64,000 nt of DNA. Source: Mesorhizobium sp. WSM3859 (GTDB lineage Bacteria; Pseudomonadota; Alphaproteobacteria; Rhizobiales; Rhizobiaceae). The translations under genes and the position numbers were made by a program. The stretch spans positions 124,001 to 188,000 of the forward strand of contig NZ_NSGG01000007.1 of NCBI RefSeq assembly GCF_002295065.1, in the 5' to 3' direction. Below, one piece after another: positions 51,617 through 60,438 of this stretch. The notes beneath the pieces are model-generated. The model searched no databases. It was not told where the DNA came from and saw only the letters and a list, made by a program, of their open reading frames with translations. The stretch's first letter is position 1, and every line of letters begins with the position of its first letter.

Positions 51617-52680
51617 CCGGCGCGCTGGAGACGATCTCCATCAACGCGGCCGGGATCTTCCTGCCCTGGCAGCATGTGCGCATATCGATCTCGGCTGAGG
51701 AGGCCGTACGAACGGCCGTCGTCACCGGACATGTGCCGCCAGGCATGTCGCCGCCATGGCCCGACGACAAGGTTACCCTGACGGCGAGCGGCACGCTGCT
51801 CCTGACCGGTTATGTCCGCGACCTGCGGCCCGATCAGGGGCCGGACGATTGGCAGGCCACCATCACGCTGGTCTCGCGCACGGTGGATGCCGTGGAGACA
51901 TCGATCCTGCACAAGACCGGCCGGGTCGAGAACAAGGACATCAAGGGGATCGGCGAGGCCTTCGACAATCTCGGCATAGGCATTGAGGCGCAAGGTTCAT
52001 TCGAGACCATTGCCAAGCATCAGATCGAACCCGGCGAATCGCTCTACTCGACGCTGGAGCCGCTGGCGCGCGCCGAGGCGGCGATCATCCACGACACGGC
52101 TGAAGGCAAGCTGTTCATTGCCAAAAAACCGGGGGGCACGCATTCCGGCGGCCTGGCGGCGGGCGTCAACATCGTTAGCGCCAGCGCGGAGTTTTCCGGG
52201 CAGGGCAAATTCAACCCCACGATCATTCGCGGCCAGCAGTCTCGAGGCACCACGCCGCAGGCGTTGCGGCCGGAGAGCAAAGCCAACGATCCGAGCGTCG
52301 GACGCAACCGGCCGAAGATCGTCGTCCTCGACGGAGAGGCCACCGCCTCGCACATGAAGAACGCAGCCGAGTGGGAAGCCCGTGCAGCCGCCGGTCTGGC
52401 GGTGAACGCAACCATTGTCGTTGTCGGTTGGCGCGACGCCGGCGGCAAAACCTGGACGCCGAACTGGCAGGTTTATGTCCGGCATCCGCGCATCTATCTC
52501 GACCAGATGATGGTCATCAAATCGGTCGAGCTGTCTCAGGACACCGCGGGGGATGGCGAGGGCACGCGCGCGACGTTGACGCTTACCGATCCGCGCGCAT
52601 TGGGCGGCAGCTCGTCGGGATCGAAGTCCGGCAAAGGATGGTCGGCACCGGAACCGAAAGCGGATTATCAGGCACAATGA
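51613..52680 (+). CDS. baseplate hub protein (Mu gpP-like)
   Basis: The 355-residue product (GTG start overlapping the previous stop) has the T4 gp27/Mu P layout. It reads HVRISISAEEAVRTAVVTGH, then GESLYSTLEPLARAEAAIIH in the lysin-like domain and EWEARAAAGLAVNATIVVVG WRDAGG near the end. It forms the central hub of the baseplate. Confidence 0.87.
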   Translation: MTGALETISINAAGIFLPWQHVRISISAEEAVRTAVVTGHVPPGMSPPWPDDKVTLTASGTLLLTGYVRDLRPDQGPDDWQATITLVSRTVDAVETSILHKTGRVENKDIKGIGEAFDNLGIGIEAQGSFETIAKHQIEPGESLYSTLEPLARAEAAIIHDTAEGKLFIAKKPGGTHSGGLAAGVNIVSASAEFSGQGKFNPTIIRGQQSRGTTPQALRPESKANDPSVGRNRPKIVVLDGEATASHMKNAAEWEARAAAGLAVNATIVVVGWRDAGGKTWTPNWQVYVRHPRIYLDQMMVIKSVELSQDTAGDGEGTRATLTLTDPRALGGSSSGSKSGKGWSAPEPKADYQAQ

Positions 52681-53126
52681 GATCGTCGGCGCACCTTACC
52701 CGTTTCGAGATCACTGGCTCCCGCTTCGATAACGGCGAGTTGCTGATCTCCGGCAAAGGCCTGGCTGGCGAGGAATTCAAGGATCAGCTCTTCATTCAGC
52801 CGCATGGCGCCGCCAGTCGTCCGCCGACCGGCGCCATCGGCGTCGCCATGATCATGACCGGGCGCCGCACGCAGGCGTTGCTGATGGGCATCGAGCATGC
52901 CGGCAAAAGGCCAGATCTGCCGCAGGGCGCCGCGGCGCTCTACGATGCGGACGGCAACATCATCAAGCTTTTCGCCGGAGGCGTGACGATGGACTTCGGC
53001 TCGCGCACCATCACCATGACCGGCGGCACCTGGAACCTGAAGGGCAACCTGAACGTCGACGGCAATATCTTCGCCACCGGCTCGATCATCGACACCACCG
53101 GCAACACGAACCACCATTCGCACTGA
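52677..53126 (+). CDS. baseplate assembly/spike protein (Mu gp45-like)
   Basis: The 149-residue protein has the OB-type start RFEITGSRFDNGELLISGKG, a mid part with GRRTQALLMGIEHAGKRPDL, and a repetitive C-terminus (GTWNLKGNLNVDGNIFATGS) ending TGNTNHHSH. This matches the membrane-puncturing spike gpV/gp45, whose His-rich tip binds iron. It starts within the gpP stop (ATGA). Confidence 0.85.
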   Translation: MRSSAHLTRFEITGSRFDNGELLISGKGLAGEEFKDQLFIQPHGAASRPPTGAIGVAMIMTGRRTQALLMGIEHAGKRPDLPQGAAALYDADGNIIKLFAGGVTMDFGSRTITMTGGTWNLKGNLNVDGNIFATGSIIDTTGNTNHHSH

Positions 53127-53665
53127 TGATCCGCATCGTTCCCCTTTCCGGCGCTGGCGAGCCGCTGCTATCGCCCGACACCATGTGGGACGGCATGCAA
53201 GGCGATTGGGCCTTGGCCGGCGACGACAGGGCCAATCCGGGCGGGCTAAGGACGAAAGCCGAGCTTGCTACGGCGGTGCTGCTCTGCCTGATGACCGACG
53301 CCCGCGTCGAGCCCGATGAGCTGCCGCCGGAAGAGCAGAACCGTGGCTGGCCCGGCGACAGTTTCGATTTGCGCACAGACCTCGGCGAGAGGCCGATCGG
53401 ATCGAAGCTCTGGCTGCTCCGTCGCTCGACCGCGAGCGATGCCACAGCGGTGAAGGCCGAGGACTATGCGCGCGCGGCGCTGCAGCCGCTGATCGACCAG
53501 CGCGCGGTGTCATCGGCCGATGTCGTAGCCACCGCTGACCCGGCGCAGCGCCGCATCGACCTCGCCATCACCTTGAAAGACCGCGACGGCGCGGTCGTCT
53601 ACGACCGCCGCTTCGGCGTGCTATGGGAGCAATTGCGTGGCCTGGACCGTCCTCTCGCCGAATGA
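53126..53665 (+). CDS. baseplate wedge protein (Mu gp46-like)
   Basis: The 179-residue product carries LATAVLLCLMTDARVEPDEL, then RGWPGDSFDLRTDLGERPIG SKLWLLRR, the signature of the GP46 family. It overlaps the baseplate J gene by 29 bases. It forms part of the baseplate wedge. Confidence 0.88.
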   Translation: MIRIVPLSGAGEPLLSPDTMWDGMQGDWALAGDDRANPGGLRTKAELATAVLLCLMTDARVEPDELPPEEQNRGWPGDSFDLRTDLGERPIGSKLWLLRRSTASDATAVKAEDYARAALQPLIDQRAVSSADVVATADPAQRRIDLAITLKDRDGAVVYDRRFGVLWEQLRGLDRPLAE

Positions 53666-54713
53666 GATATCGACCCGGCTGCGCGGCGCGCTCAGGCGCT
53701 ATCTGCCGGGCACCGATGCCTTGATCTGGCCGAACAACCTGACCGCGATCGTCAAGACCTTCGCCGCCGGCCTGCATGACCTGCATCTGCGCGCCGCCTG
53801 GCTCTACGATCAGATCTTCGCCTCCACCGCGAGTGTCCAGCACCTCGAGCGGCACGGCGCCGAGCTTGGCATCTATCGGCGGCCGATGTCGCGCGCCGAA
53901 GGCTATGTCAGCCTCACCGGCTACGCCTACACGATCTATCCAGCTGGCATCAGCTTCGTCTATGGCAGCCGCCTCTATGCGTCTGCCTCGGACGCCAGGT
54001 CCGACCTGCTCGGCTACCTGACCCTGTTGGTGCTCTCTGCCGACTACGGCGCGGTGACCAACATTGCGGCCGGGGAAACGCTTTCGCGCGCTGACCCAAC
54101 GCTGTTTCCCAATCTCGCGCTGGAGGCCACAGTCGCTGCCGGCGGCATCGGCGGCGGCGCGGATATCGAAACGGACGCGAGCCTGCGCGCCCGCATTCTC
54201 GACCGTAAGCGGAGGCCGCCCCAGGGCGGCGCATACTTGGATTACGAGCAGTTCGCGCGCGCCGTCCCCGGCGTGACCAACGCCTGGGCCTACCCCTTCG
54301 ACGATGCGCCGGGCACGGTCGGCGTCTGGTTTCTCTTCGAAGGCAGAGTGAACGGCATTCCGGAAGCCGGCGACATCGCGACCGTTGAGGACTTCCTGGT
54401 ATCGAAACGATTGATCCGGGCCGGCCTTGCCGTTTCCGCCCCGGTCCCGTCGCTGCTCGACATCACCATCTCGGGTCTTGCCAACGACACCGTGGTCACG
54501 CGAGCCGCCGTCACCGCGTCGTTGAAATCCATGTTCGCGCAACGGGCGCGGCCGGGCGTTGCCGGCCAACCTTTCACCTTCTCGCGCTCGTGGATTTCGG
54601 AGGCGATCAGCCTCGCGGTCGGCGAGGACCGCCACTTCCTGGTCAATCCCTCGGGTGACATGGTCTACATCGACGGCAAGATGCCGGTCCTCGGCGCGGT
54701 GAACTATGTCTGA
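53637..54713 (+). CDS. baseplate J-like protein (Mu gp47)
   Basis: The 358-residue protein matches Mu gp47/gpJ: an N-terminal helix pair, HGAELGIYRRPMSRAEGYVS, GGADIETDASLRARILDRKR RPPQGGAYLDYEQFARAVPG and a conserved end. GTG start at 53637. It is the main wedge subunit linking hub and fibres. Confidence 0.9.
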   Translation: MAWTVLSPNEISTRLRGALRRYLPGTDALIWPNNLTAIVKTFAAGLHDLHLRAAWLYDQIFASTASVQHLERHGAELGIYRRPMSRAEGYVSLTGYAYTIYPAGISFVYGSRLYASASDARSDLLGYLTLLVLSADYGAVTNIAAGETLSRADPTLFPNLALEATVAAGGIGGGADIETDASLRARILDRKRRPPQGGAYLDYEQFARAVPGVTNAWAYPFDDAPGTVGVWFLFEGRVNGIPEAGDIATVEDFLVSKRLIRAGLAVSAPVPSLLDITISGLANDTVVTRAAVTASLKSMFAQRARPGVAGQPFTFSRSWISEAISLAVGEDRHFLVNPSGDMVYIDGKMPVLGAVNYV

Positions 54714-55434
54714 CGCGCTTCGCTGGCCGCGCTATCTCGGCGAGGACGAGGCGGCTTTATACCATGTGCCGCCCGACGATCCGCCCAATCCCGTCCCCGA
54801 TCAGGTCGACATCCTGTCCGATCCAGACGACGAGACGGCGGAAGGCTTCCTGACGGCCTTGCTTCCAAAGGGTGCCGCATGGGGCACGCCGGACAACCAG
54901 GCGCTCGATCCGCTGTCGGTGCTGGCGCGCTTCTGGCGAGCGATCGGTTCCGGCCTTGCCGACGTCTATCGCGCATTCTTCGGGGTGGCGCTGGAATCGA
55001 CTGCGATCACGCTGATCACTTCGCTTGAGGACTGGGAGATCGAATATGGCCTGCCCGATCCCTGCCTTGGGCCGGAGGCGACAATCGACGCGCGCATGCG
55101 CTCGCTGCTGATGAAGGTGCGTTCGGCGGGCACCATTACCCCGGCCGATTTCATCGAGCTTGCCGCGAGCGCCGGCTACACGATCTCGATCGAGGAGCCG
55201 GAGCCGTTCTGCATGGGTGGCTCGGAAATGGGCGGCGACGACGAGCTCTCGGGCGGCGATCCAGTCGAATATATCTGGATCGTGAGCGTTCCCAACGTGC
55301 CGCTGTATGAGTTCCATATGGGCGACGCCGAGATGGGCATCACCCCCTTCGGCGATCTCGGCCTGCCGGCCGATCTCATCTGCCTGTTCAAGGCGATGAA
55401 GCCCGCTTGGACCACCGTCATTTTTTCTGTCTGA
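54706..55434 (+). CDS. tail protein, DUF2313/YmfQ family (Mu gp48-like)
   Basis: The 242-residue product includes TAEGFLTALLPKGAAWGTPD and DWEIEYGLPDPCLGPEATID ARMRSLL, standard marks of Mu gp48/YmfQ, and EFHMGDAEMGITPFGD near the end. It is a baseplate wedge/fibre attachment protein and overlaps the J gene by 8 bases. Confidence 0.9.
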   Translation: MSDALRWPRYLGEDEAALYHVPPDDPPNPVPDQVDILSDPDDETAEGFLTALLPKGAAWGTPDNQALDPLSVLARFWRAIGSGLADVYRAFFGVALESTAITLITSLEDWEIEYGLPDPCLGPEATIDARMRSLLMKVRSAGTITPADFIELAASAGYTISIEEPEPFCMGGSEMGGDDELSGGDPVEYIWIVSVPNVPLYEFHMGDAEMGITPFGDLGLPADLICLFKAMKPAWTTVIFSV

Positions 55435-55451
55435 CCTCAAGAGAGGACATT

Positions 55452-56195
55452 ATGAAATTCGTCAATCCGCGCAACGCGCCGGAAAGCACCGAGCGCGTCG
55501 CCTATTGGGACGCCAACCGCACGGCGGGGCTGGTCGGCGCGATTCCCCCTGCCAAGCTCGTCAACGATCTGCAGGATGAGATCCTGAAGGTCATCACCAT
55601 GGCCGGTCTGACACCCGACCCGGCAGACCCGACGCAGCTCTGGCAGGCGCTCTCGCAGCTGCTGGCCAACGTCGTCGCCGGCGTCTCTCCGCCCATTACG
55701 GTTGCGCCTGGCATCGTCACGCCCTTTGCCGGCGCCACGGTGCCGGGCGGCTGGCTGAACTGCAATGGCCAGGCAGTCAGCCGGACCACCTATGCAACGC
55801 TTTTCGCCGCGATCGGCACCACATGGGGCGCTGGCGACGCGGTGTCCACCTTTAACGTTCCCGACTTCCGCGGCGAGTTCCTGCGCGGCCTCGACCAGGG
55901 TCGCGGCGTCGACGCTGGACGCACGCTTGGCAGTTTCCAGGACTGGGCGACCGGCGCGCCGAAGAACAACAATCCGCAGCGTCTCAATGGCGACGGCAGC
56001 ACCAGCGCGCTGAAGAACGCGTCAAACCCGTCTTTTGTCGGCTTCGCCCGTGCCGGCAAGACAGGCGAGGCGGGCTCGGTCCGCGATCGGGATTCGCTCG
56101 ACGCTGGCATCGAGCCCGACAGCTGGAACACGGCGACGGGCGACCCCGAAACCCGGCCGCGCAACCGGGCCGTCCTCTACATCATCAAGACCTGA
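55452..56195 (+). CDS. tail-collar-domain fibre protein
   Basis: The 247-residue protein, started at the ATG at 55452 after GAGAGGAC, has a short attachment region (NAPESTERVAYWDANRTAGL) and then a phage tail collar domain. That domain reads VTPFAGATVPGGWLNCNGQA and later FNVPDFRGEFLRGLDQGRG, with NRAVLYIIKT at the end. It is likely a short tail fibre or receptor-binding protein. Confidence 0.85.
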   Translation: MKFVNPRNAPESTERVAYWDANRTAGLVGAIPPAKLVNDLQDEILKVITMAGLTPDPADPTQLWQALSQLLANVVAGVSPPITVAPGIVTPFAGATVPGGWLNCNGQAVSRTTYATLFAAIGTTWGAGDAVSTFNVPDFRGEFLRGLDQGRGVDAGRTLGSFQDWATGAPKNNNPQRLNGDGSTSALKNASNPSFVGFARAGKTGEAGSVRDRDSLDAGIEPDSWNTATGDPETRPRNRAVLYIIKT

Positions 56196-56206
56196 TTGGT
56201 TCGACC

Positions 56207-57685
56207 ATGACCGCAGTTCCGGACCTCTTCGGCATCCTCGACGCCGTCAGGCGCCTCACTGCCCCGTCAGGACTTGAGGGTGTACATATTGACGGCTTCT
56301 CCTGGGCACGAAACGGGCAGAGCTATGGCGCGTCGACCAAACTGACAGCCGATGATTGGAACCGCATCATCGGCAACCTGCGCGGTGTCCTGATCGGCTC
56401 CGGCGTCGACCTCTCGACGCTCGATCCGGCTTCGCCCAACCTGCTACGCGACGTCATGGTCGCCTATATCCTCACCAAGCTAGGAGAGGTGTTGCCGGAC
56501 TACATCGAGGACAACGCCGGCGATGTGGCCGACGCGATCCTTGCCAATCCGGCCTTCTCCGGCATAGTCGCATCAGCGCTCGGCGCGCTGACGCTGACCT
56601 TCGCCGCGGCCACCGCCGACGCCGACCCCGGCGCCGGCAAATTCCGTCTCAGCAACGCCGTTCCTGCTTCGGCCACTGCGGCCTATGTAGATAATCTCGA
56701 CGCCTTGGGCGCCAGCATCACCGCTGTTCTCGACGGATGGGATGACAGCACCAGCACGATCCGTGGCATGCTCACCGTCATCTCGCGAGCCAATGCAGCT
56801 GTCCGCTACACCTACAACGTCACCGGAACGGTCGTCGATGGCACCGGCTATCGCAAGCTCACGCTTGCCTATGTTGCCGGCTCAGGCGCGCTGGCCGACG
56901 GCGACGGATGCTGGCTGGTTTTCAGCCGCACCGGCGACAAGGGCACCGGCGACTTCAACGGCCCCGCCGCGTCGGTTGCCGATAACATCGTCACCTTCAA
57001 CGGAACGAGCGGCAAGATCGGCAAGGATAGCGGTGTTGCTGTCTCCAGCTTGGCACCGAAAGCCAACCCAACGTTCACTGGCACACCGGCGGTTCCTACA
57101 GCGACTGCCGGCACCAACACTACTCAGGCCGCGTCTACGGCCTTCGTTACCGCGGCGATCAGTGCGGTAACATCTGGCTATCAGGCAGCCTCAACGGTCC
57201 TCTCTGCGCTTGCGGGCATCGGTGCCGCCGTCGCGGGCGATGTCATCTATGCTACAGGGGCTGGAGTATGGGGCCGCCTAGCCAAGGGTACAGCTTCACA
57301 GGCGCTGTTGATGAACCCGGGTGCGACTGCCCCGCAATGGGCCACGCTGCCTTTTACGAAATCGTTCGAAAGCGCGCCGCAGGCCTTCAACAACGGCAGC
57401 CAGATCATTCTGCCGCATGGGTTGGGCGCTGCGCCAAAACTCTACGCAGCTGTCATCCAATGTATTGCTACGGATGGAACGACCAACTATGCGGTTGGCG
57501 ATGAAATCGCCATACCAAATAGCACTGATAGCAGTAGTACCAGAGGCATCGTGTTGGTGCCGGGTTCTGTCAACATGTACGCGCAGATCGGGGCAAGCGG
57601 CGTACGTGTACTATCGAAGGACGGCGGTAACGTTTCCAATATTACAGCCGGCAACTGGCGGCTTGTTGTGAGAGCTTGGGCGTAA
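56207..57685 (+). CDS. long tail fibre protein
   Basis: The 492-residue product is beta-rich and repetitive. Its middle contains ASVADNIVTFNGTSGKIGKD and PKANPTFTGTPAVPTATAGT, sequences common in tail fibre shafts, and the end ISNITAGNWRLVVRAWA-like tip is a typical fibre terminus. It determines host range. No separate fibre-assembly chaperone is seen downstream; instead an acyltransferase gene follows. Confidence 0.8.
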   Translation: MTAVPDLFGILDAVRRLTAPSGLEGVHIDGFSWARNGQSYGASTKLTADDWNRIIGNLRGVLIGSGVDLSTLDPASPNLLRDVMVAYILTKLGEVLPDYIEDNAGDVADAILANPAFSGIVASALGALTLTFAAATADADPGAGKFRLSNAVPASATAAYVDNLDALGASITAVLDGWDDSTSTIRGMLTVISRANAAVRYTYNVTGTVVDGTGYRKLTLAYVAGSGALADGDGCWLVFSRTGDKGTGDFNGPAASVADNIVTFNGTSGKIGKDSGVAVSSLAPKANPTFTGTPAVPTATAGTNTTQAASTAFVTAAISAVTSGYQAASTVLSALAGIGAAVAGDVIYATGAGVWGRLAKGTASQALLMNPGATAPQWATLPFTKSFESAPQAFNNGSQIILPHGLGAAPKLYAAVIQCIATDGTTNYAVGDEIAIPNSTDSSSTRGIVLVPGSVNMYAQIGASGVRVLSKDGGNVSNITAGNWRLVVRAWA

Positions 57686-57721
57686 TATGACCAGCGCACG
57701 GGTTAGGGGGCGCGACGGCGG

Positions 57722-58795
57722 ATGAAGACCGGCGAAAGACAAAGGTTGCTGGCTCTCGATGGACTGCGCGCTTACGCGGCGTTGGCGGTCATCGTCTATC
57801 ATGCCATCTTGTCCTTTAATCCGGAGCTCATTCAGCGCATTTTGCCGAAGACGTTTTGGCAAATTGATACCGGCGATATATGGGCCAAAGCATGGCTCTC
57901 GACCTTCAACGGTGGGGCGGCCGTCGAATTATTTTTTCTGCTAAGCGGCTGTGTTCTTATACGATCGCTAGAAGCTGCCAAAGGCTATTGGCCCTCGGTC
58001 GCAGCTTCTTTCGCGATCAAGCGTGCGCTGCGCATCTATCCGGGCCTGATCCCTTGCGTTGCGGCGACAGCCGCAGTTGCTCCGGCCGTCCTCTCTTGGA
58101 CCGACATTGTCGGCAACATGGCACTGTGGAATTCCAATGTGGTGGGCCCAAGCTGGACGTTGCAGGTCGAGATACTCGCCATTCCGCTCATGCTCATCGT
58201 GGGGCCGCTATATCGGAAATGGAGCGCTTGGGGCATTCTCGCCGTGCTCGTCGTGGCCCTTGTCGCGAGGAAGAATCCTGAGCTATTCGTGGCACCGCTG
58301 CTGAGCCAATACGGCTACCTGTTCGCCTTGGGGGCTCTAGTCCCGAGCCGGGCAGGGAGTGTTGCGGCGTCGCTGGCGAGGCCATTAGGCTGGATGCCGG
58401 TGCTGGTGACGTTCATCTTCCTTCGGCAATTTTTCGCTGGAATGGATCTTGAAACGGCAGCCCTCGGCTTTGTCCTATTGGCGCTCCTCTATCACGATGA
58501 AAAGGCTGCTACTTCACCCGTTCTCGTGTCGCGGGTACCGCAATTCCTTGGGAAGGTCAGCTTCGGCCTTTACCTCTGGAACGTGCCGTTCTTCTACCTG
58601 CTATATCTGGTGCCGAAAGGGCTATTGCCTGCGGACCCGGTTGCTGCCGGGCTTACCATTGCTGCAGCCATCATTCCCTTGAGTATTGTGCTCGCGGCGC
58701 TGAGCTACTGGCTTATCGAGGCGCCAAGTATTGCGTTTGCAAAGAACCTCGTACAGCCAATGTTGACCCGTTGGCGTCTGCAGGCCGCGACGTAA
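57722..58795 (+). CDS. acyltransferase 3 family protein carried by the prophage
   Basis: The 357-residue multi-pass membrane protein has the family start RLLALDGLRAYAALAVIVYH with the conserved His, LFFLLSGCVLIRSLEAAKGY and PSWTLQVEILAIPLMLIVGP. It sits between the tail fibre and the endolysin, the classic place for a gene that modifies the host surface polysaccharide in lysogens, as O-antigen acetylases do in Shigella and Salmonella phages. GC content is lower than in the tail genes. Receptor masking is inferred, not shown. Confidence 0.85.
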   Translation: MKTGERQRLLALDGLRAYAALAVIVYHAILSFNPELIQRILPKTFWQIDTGDIWAKAWLSTFNGGAAVELFFLLSGCVLIRSLEAAKGYWPSVAASFAIKRALRIYPGLIPCVAATAAVAPAVLSWTDIVGNMALWNSNVVGPSWTLQVEILAIPLMLIVGPLYRKWSAWGILAVLVVALVARKNPELFVAPLLSQYGYLFALGALVPSRAGSVAASLARPLGWMPVLVTFIFLRQFFAGMDLETAALGFVLLALLYHDEKAATSPVLVSRVPQFLGKVSFGLYLWNVPFFYLLYLVPKGLLPADPVAAGLTIAAAIIPLSIVLAALSYWLIEAPSIAFAKNLVQPMLTRWRLQAAT

Positions 58796-58878
58796 GGCAA
58801 TTCTGTAACTTTCCAGCGTGGAACGCCCGGCTTTGAGGCTGCGCAGCGTTCGCGCGTCAGCACAACAAGAGGTGTTCC

Positions 58879-59553
58879 ATGGACCGCAATTTTGCGCGTG
58901 CCCTTTCGCTCGTCCTGAAGTCGGAAGGGGGCTGGTCGGACAACCCCGCCGATCCGGGCGGCGCCACCATGAAAGGTGTTACGCTTGCCAATTTCCGCCG
59001 CTACGTGAAGGCGGATGCCACAAAGGCCGAGCTTCGCTCCATCAGCGATGCCCAGGTCGCTGTGGTGTACCGGCGCTTCTACTGGGATGCGGTGGTCGGC
59101 GCCGAGTTGCCCGATGGCGTGGACTACGCCGTCTTCGACTTCGCCGTGAACAGCGGGCCGGGCAGGGCGGCGAAATATCTTCAGTCTGTACTCGGCGTTG
59201 TCCAGGACGGCCGCATCGGCCCGGCCACGCTCGCCGCTGCGGGTGCAAAACCCGCCGGCGTCGTCATTGACGCGCTCTGCGACGCGCGGCTCGCCTTCCT
59301 CGAAAAACTGCCGACCTGGCCGAGTTTCGGCCGAGGCTGGAGCGCCCGTGTCGCCTCCGTGCGCCGCCAGGCGCTGCTGATATCGGCCGCGCCGCTGACG
59401 ACGACGGTATCCGTGCCGCTGGCGCCAGCATCCGCCGACGATACGGCGCCGACCACGCCACCGGCAACGCAGGGCAGCATGCCGGCACTGAGGCGCCCGC
59501 CGCGCCGCCCAAATCCGCATCGCCCGCCAAGGCGGCCGGCATCGTCGCCTTGA
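58879..59553 (+). CDS. endolysin, glycosyl hydrolase family 108 (C-terminal frame switched)
   Basis: The first 170 residues are a GH108 muramidase: LSLVLKSEGGWSDNPADPGG with catalytic Glu16, VDYAVFDFAVNSGPGRAAKY and GVVQDGRIGPATLAAAGA of the peptidoglycan-binding domain. The reading frame then ends in a proline/arginine-rich tail at 59553. The -1 frame over the same stretch reads EAPAAPPKSASPAKAAGIVA and ALIALALGSLAAWVV to a stop at 59628-59630 that overlaps the next ATG. The natural product therefore probably ends in a membrane anchor, and one base change or a frameshift separates them. Confidence 0.88.
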   Translation: MDRNFARALSLVLKSEGGWSDNPADPGGATMKGVTLANFRRYVKADATKAELRSISDAQVAVVYRRFYWDAVVGAELPDGVDYAVFDFAVNSGPGRAAKYLQSVLGVVQDGRIGPATLAAAGAKPAGVVIDALCDARLAFLEKLPTWPSFGRGWSARVASVRRQALLISAAPLTTTVSVPLAPASADDTAPTTPPATQGSMPALRRPPRRPNPHRPPRRPASSP

Positions 59554-59626
59554 TCGCGCTGGCGCTCGGCTCGCTCGCCGCCTGGGTCGTGCATCTTCCT
59601 TGCAATCTCTTCGGAGTGTTCTGCCA

Positions 59627-59830
59627 ATGATCGCTATCTTCATCCGCATCGCCCTGCGCTACGGCGCGGGCGTGCTTGTCGCCAGGGGCCTTCTGGGCGC
59701 CGACGATGCCTCGGCGTTCTCCGCCGATCCCGATATCCAGATGGCGCTGGAGACCGGTCTCGGTCTTGCCATCGCCGGCGCGGCCGAGTGCTGGCATCTG
59801 CTCGCGCGGTGGTTCGGCTGGGAGCACTGA
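59627..59830 (+). CDS. small membrane protein of the lysis cassette (holin-like)
   Basis: The 67-residue protein starts at an ATG overlapping the stop of the endolysin's alternative frame (ATGA). It has hydrophobic stretches IAIFIRIALRYGAGVLVARG and ETGLGLAIAGAAECWHLLAR with a charged end. One or two membrane helices and its position after the endolysin suggest a holin or antiholin role, which is inferred. Confidence 0.6.
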   Translation: MIAIFIRIALRYGAGVLVARGLLGADDASAFSADPDIQMALETGLGLAIAGAAECWHLLARWFGWEH

Positions 59831-59832
59831 CC

Positions 59833-59943
59833 ATGGAAAATCTGCAAGGTCTGCTCGCCGCCTGCATTGAAGCCGTCAGGCCATTTGTGATTGTGGGCGC
59901 CGCCTGCTTCATCGCGGGCTTCCTCATCGGGGCACTGCTATGA
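59833..59943 (+). CDS. 36-residue membrane peptide of the lysis cassette
   Basis: ATG at 59833 two bases after the previous stop opens MENLQGLLAACIEAVRPFVI, then VGAACFIAGFLIGALL and TGA, which overlaps the next gene's ATG. One transmembrane helix fills the C-terminal half. The tight coupling on both sides supports it as real; role unknown, possibly a holin partner. Confidence 0.55.
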   Translation: MENLQGLLAACIEAVRPFVIVGAACFIAGFLIGALL

Positions 59944-60200
59944 GCGCGCTGCTGGCATGGCTTCTCACCAATCCGACGATCCTGGCGATCAGCGCCGGCC
60001 TGATCGGCGCGCTCGGCTGGGGTTTTCATCAGCGGCTCGCTGGTGCCAAGGCTGAGCGAAACAAGCAAGCGGCCGGCAAGCTGGCGGCCGCCGAGGACCG
60101 CCTCGAGATGCACCGTGAGGCCACCGACGTCGAACGCCAAAACGCCGGCATGACCGACGAGCAGGCGCGCAAGGAGGCCGAGCCATGGGTGCGAAAATAG
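59940..60200 (+). CDS. i-spanin (Rz-like)
   Basis: The 86-residue protein has an N-terminal membrane helix (LLAWLLTNPTILAISAGLIG) and a charged helical periplasmic part (AAAEDRLEMHREATDVERQN). Overlap with a small lipoprotein gene downstream (60185) is the usual Rz/Rz1 arrangement. Spanins fuse inner and outer membranes at lysis. Confidence 0.75.
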   Translation: MSALLAWLLTNPTILAISAGLIGALGWGFHQRLAGAKAERNKQAAGKLAAAEDRLEMHREATDVERQNAGMTDEQARKEAEPWVRK

Positions 60201-60394
60201 CCTTGGTGCTCTGCCTGGCGCTCGCAGGCTGCGTGACCTCGGCGCCGGTCGACAACCCGCGCAAGGTCTGGTGCGACAACAACAAGCCGATGCGCCCGAG
60301 TGCGGCGGTATTCGCCGTGATGACACGGCCTGAACTGGACGACATGAACGCCCACAACGCCAAGGGCGTGAAGTGGTGCAACTGGCATCCTTAG
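60185..60394 (+). CDS. o-spanin lipoprotein (Rz1-like)
   Basis: The 69-residue precursor has a signal peptide ending ALAGC (lipobox) and a short mature part with CDNNKPMRPSAAVFAVMTRP. It overlaps the i-spanin gene by 16 bases in a different frame, a recognised spanin arrangement. The two should span the periplasm together. Confidence 0.72.
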   Translation: MGAKIALVLCLALAGCVTSAPVDNPRKVWCDNNKPMRPSAAVFAVMTRPELDDMNAHNAKGVKWCNWHP

Positions 60395-60438
60395 CAGTGC
60401 ATTGAAGGGCTTCGAGGCGAATGACCAGGGGTGATGAC

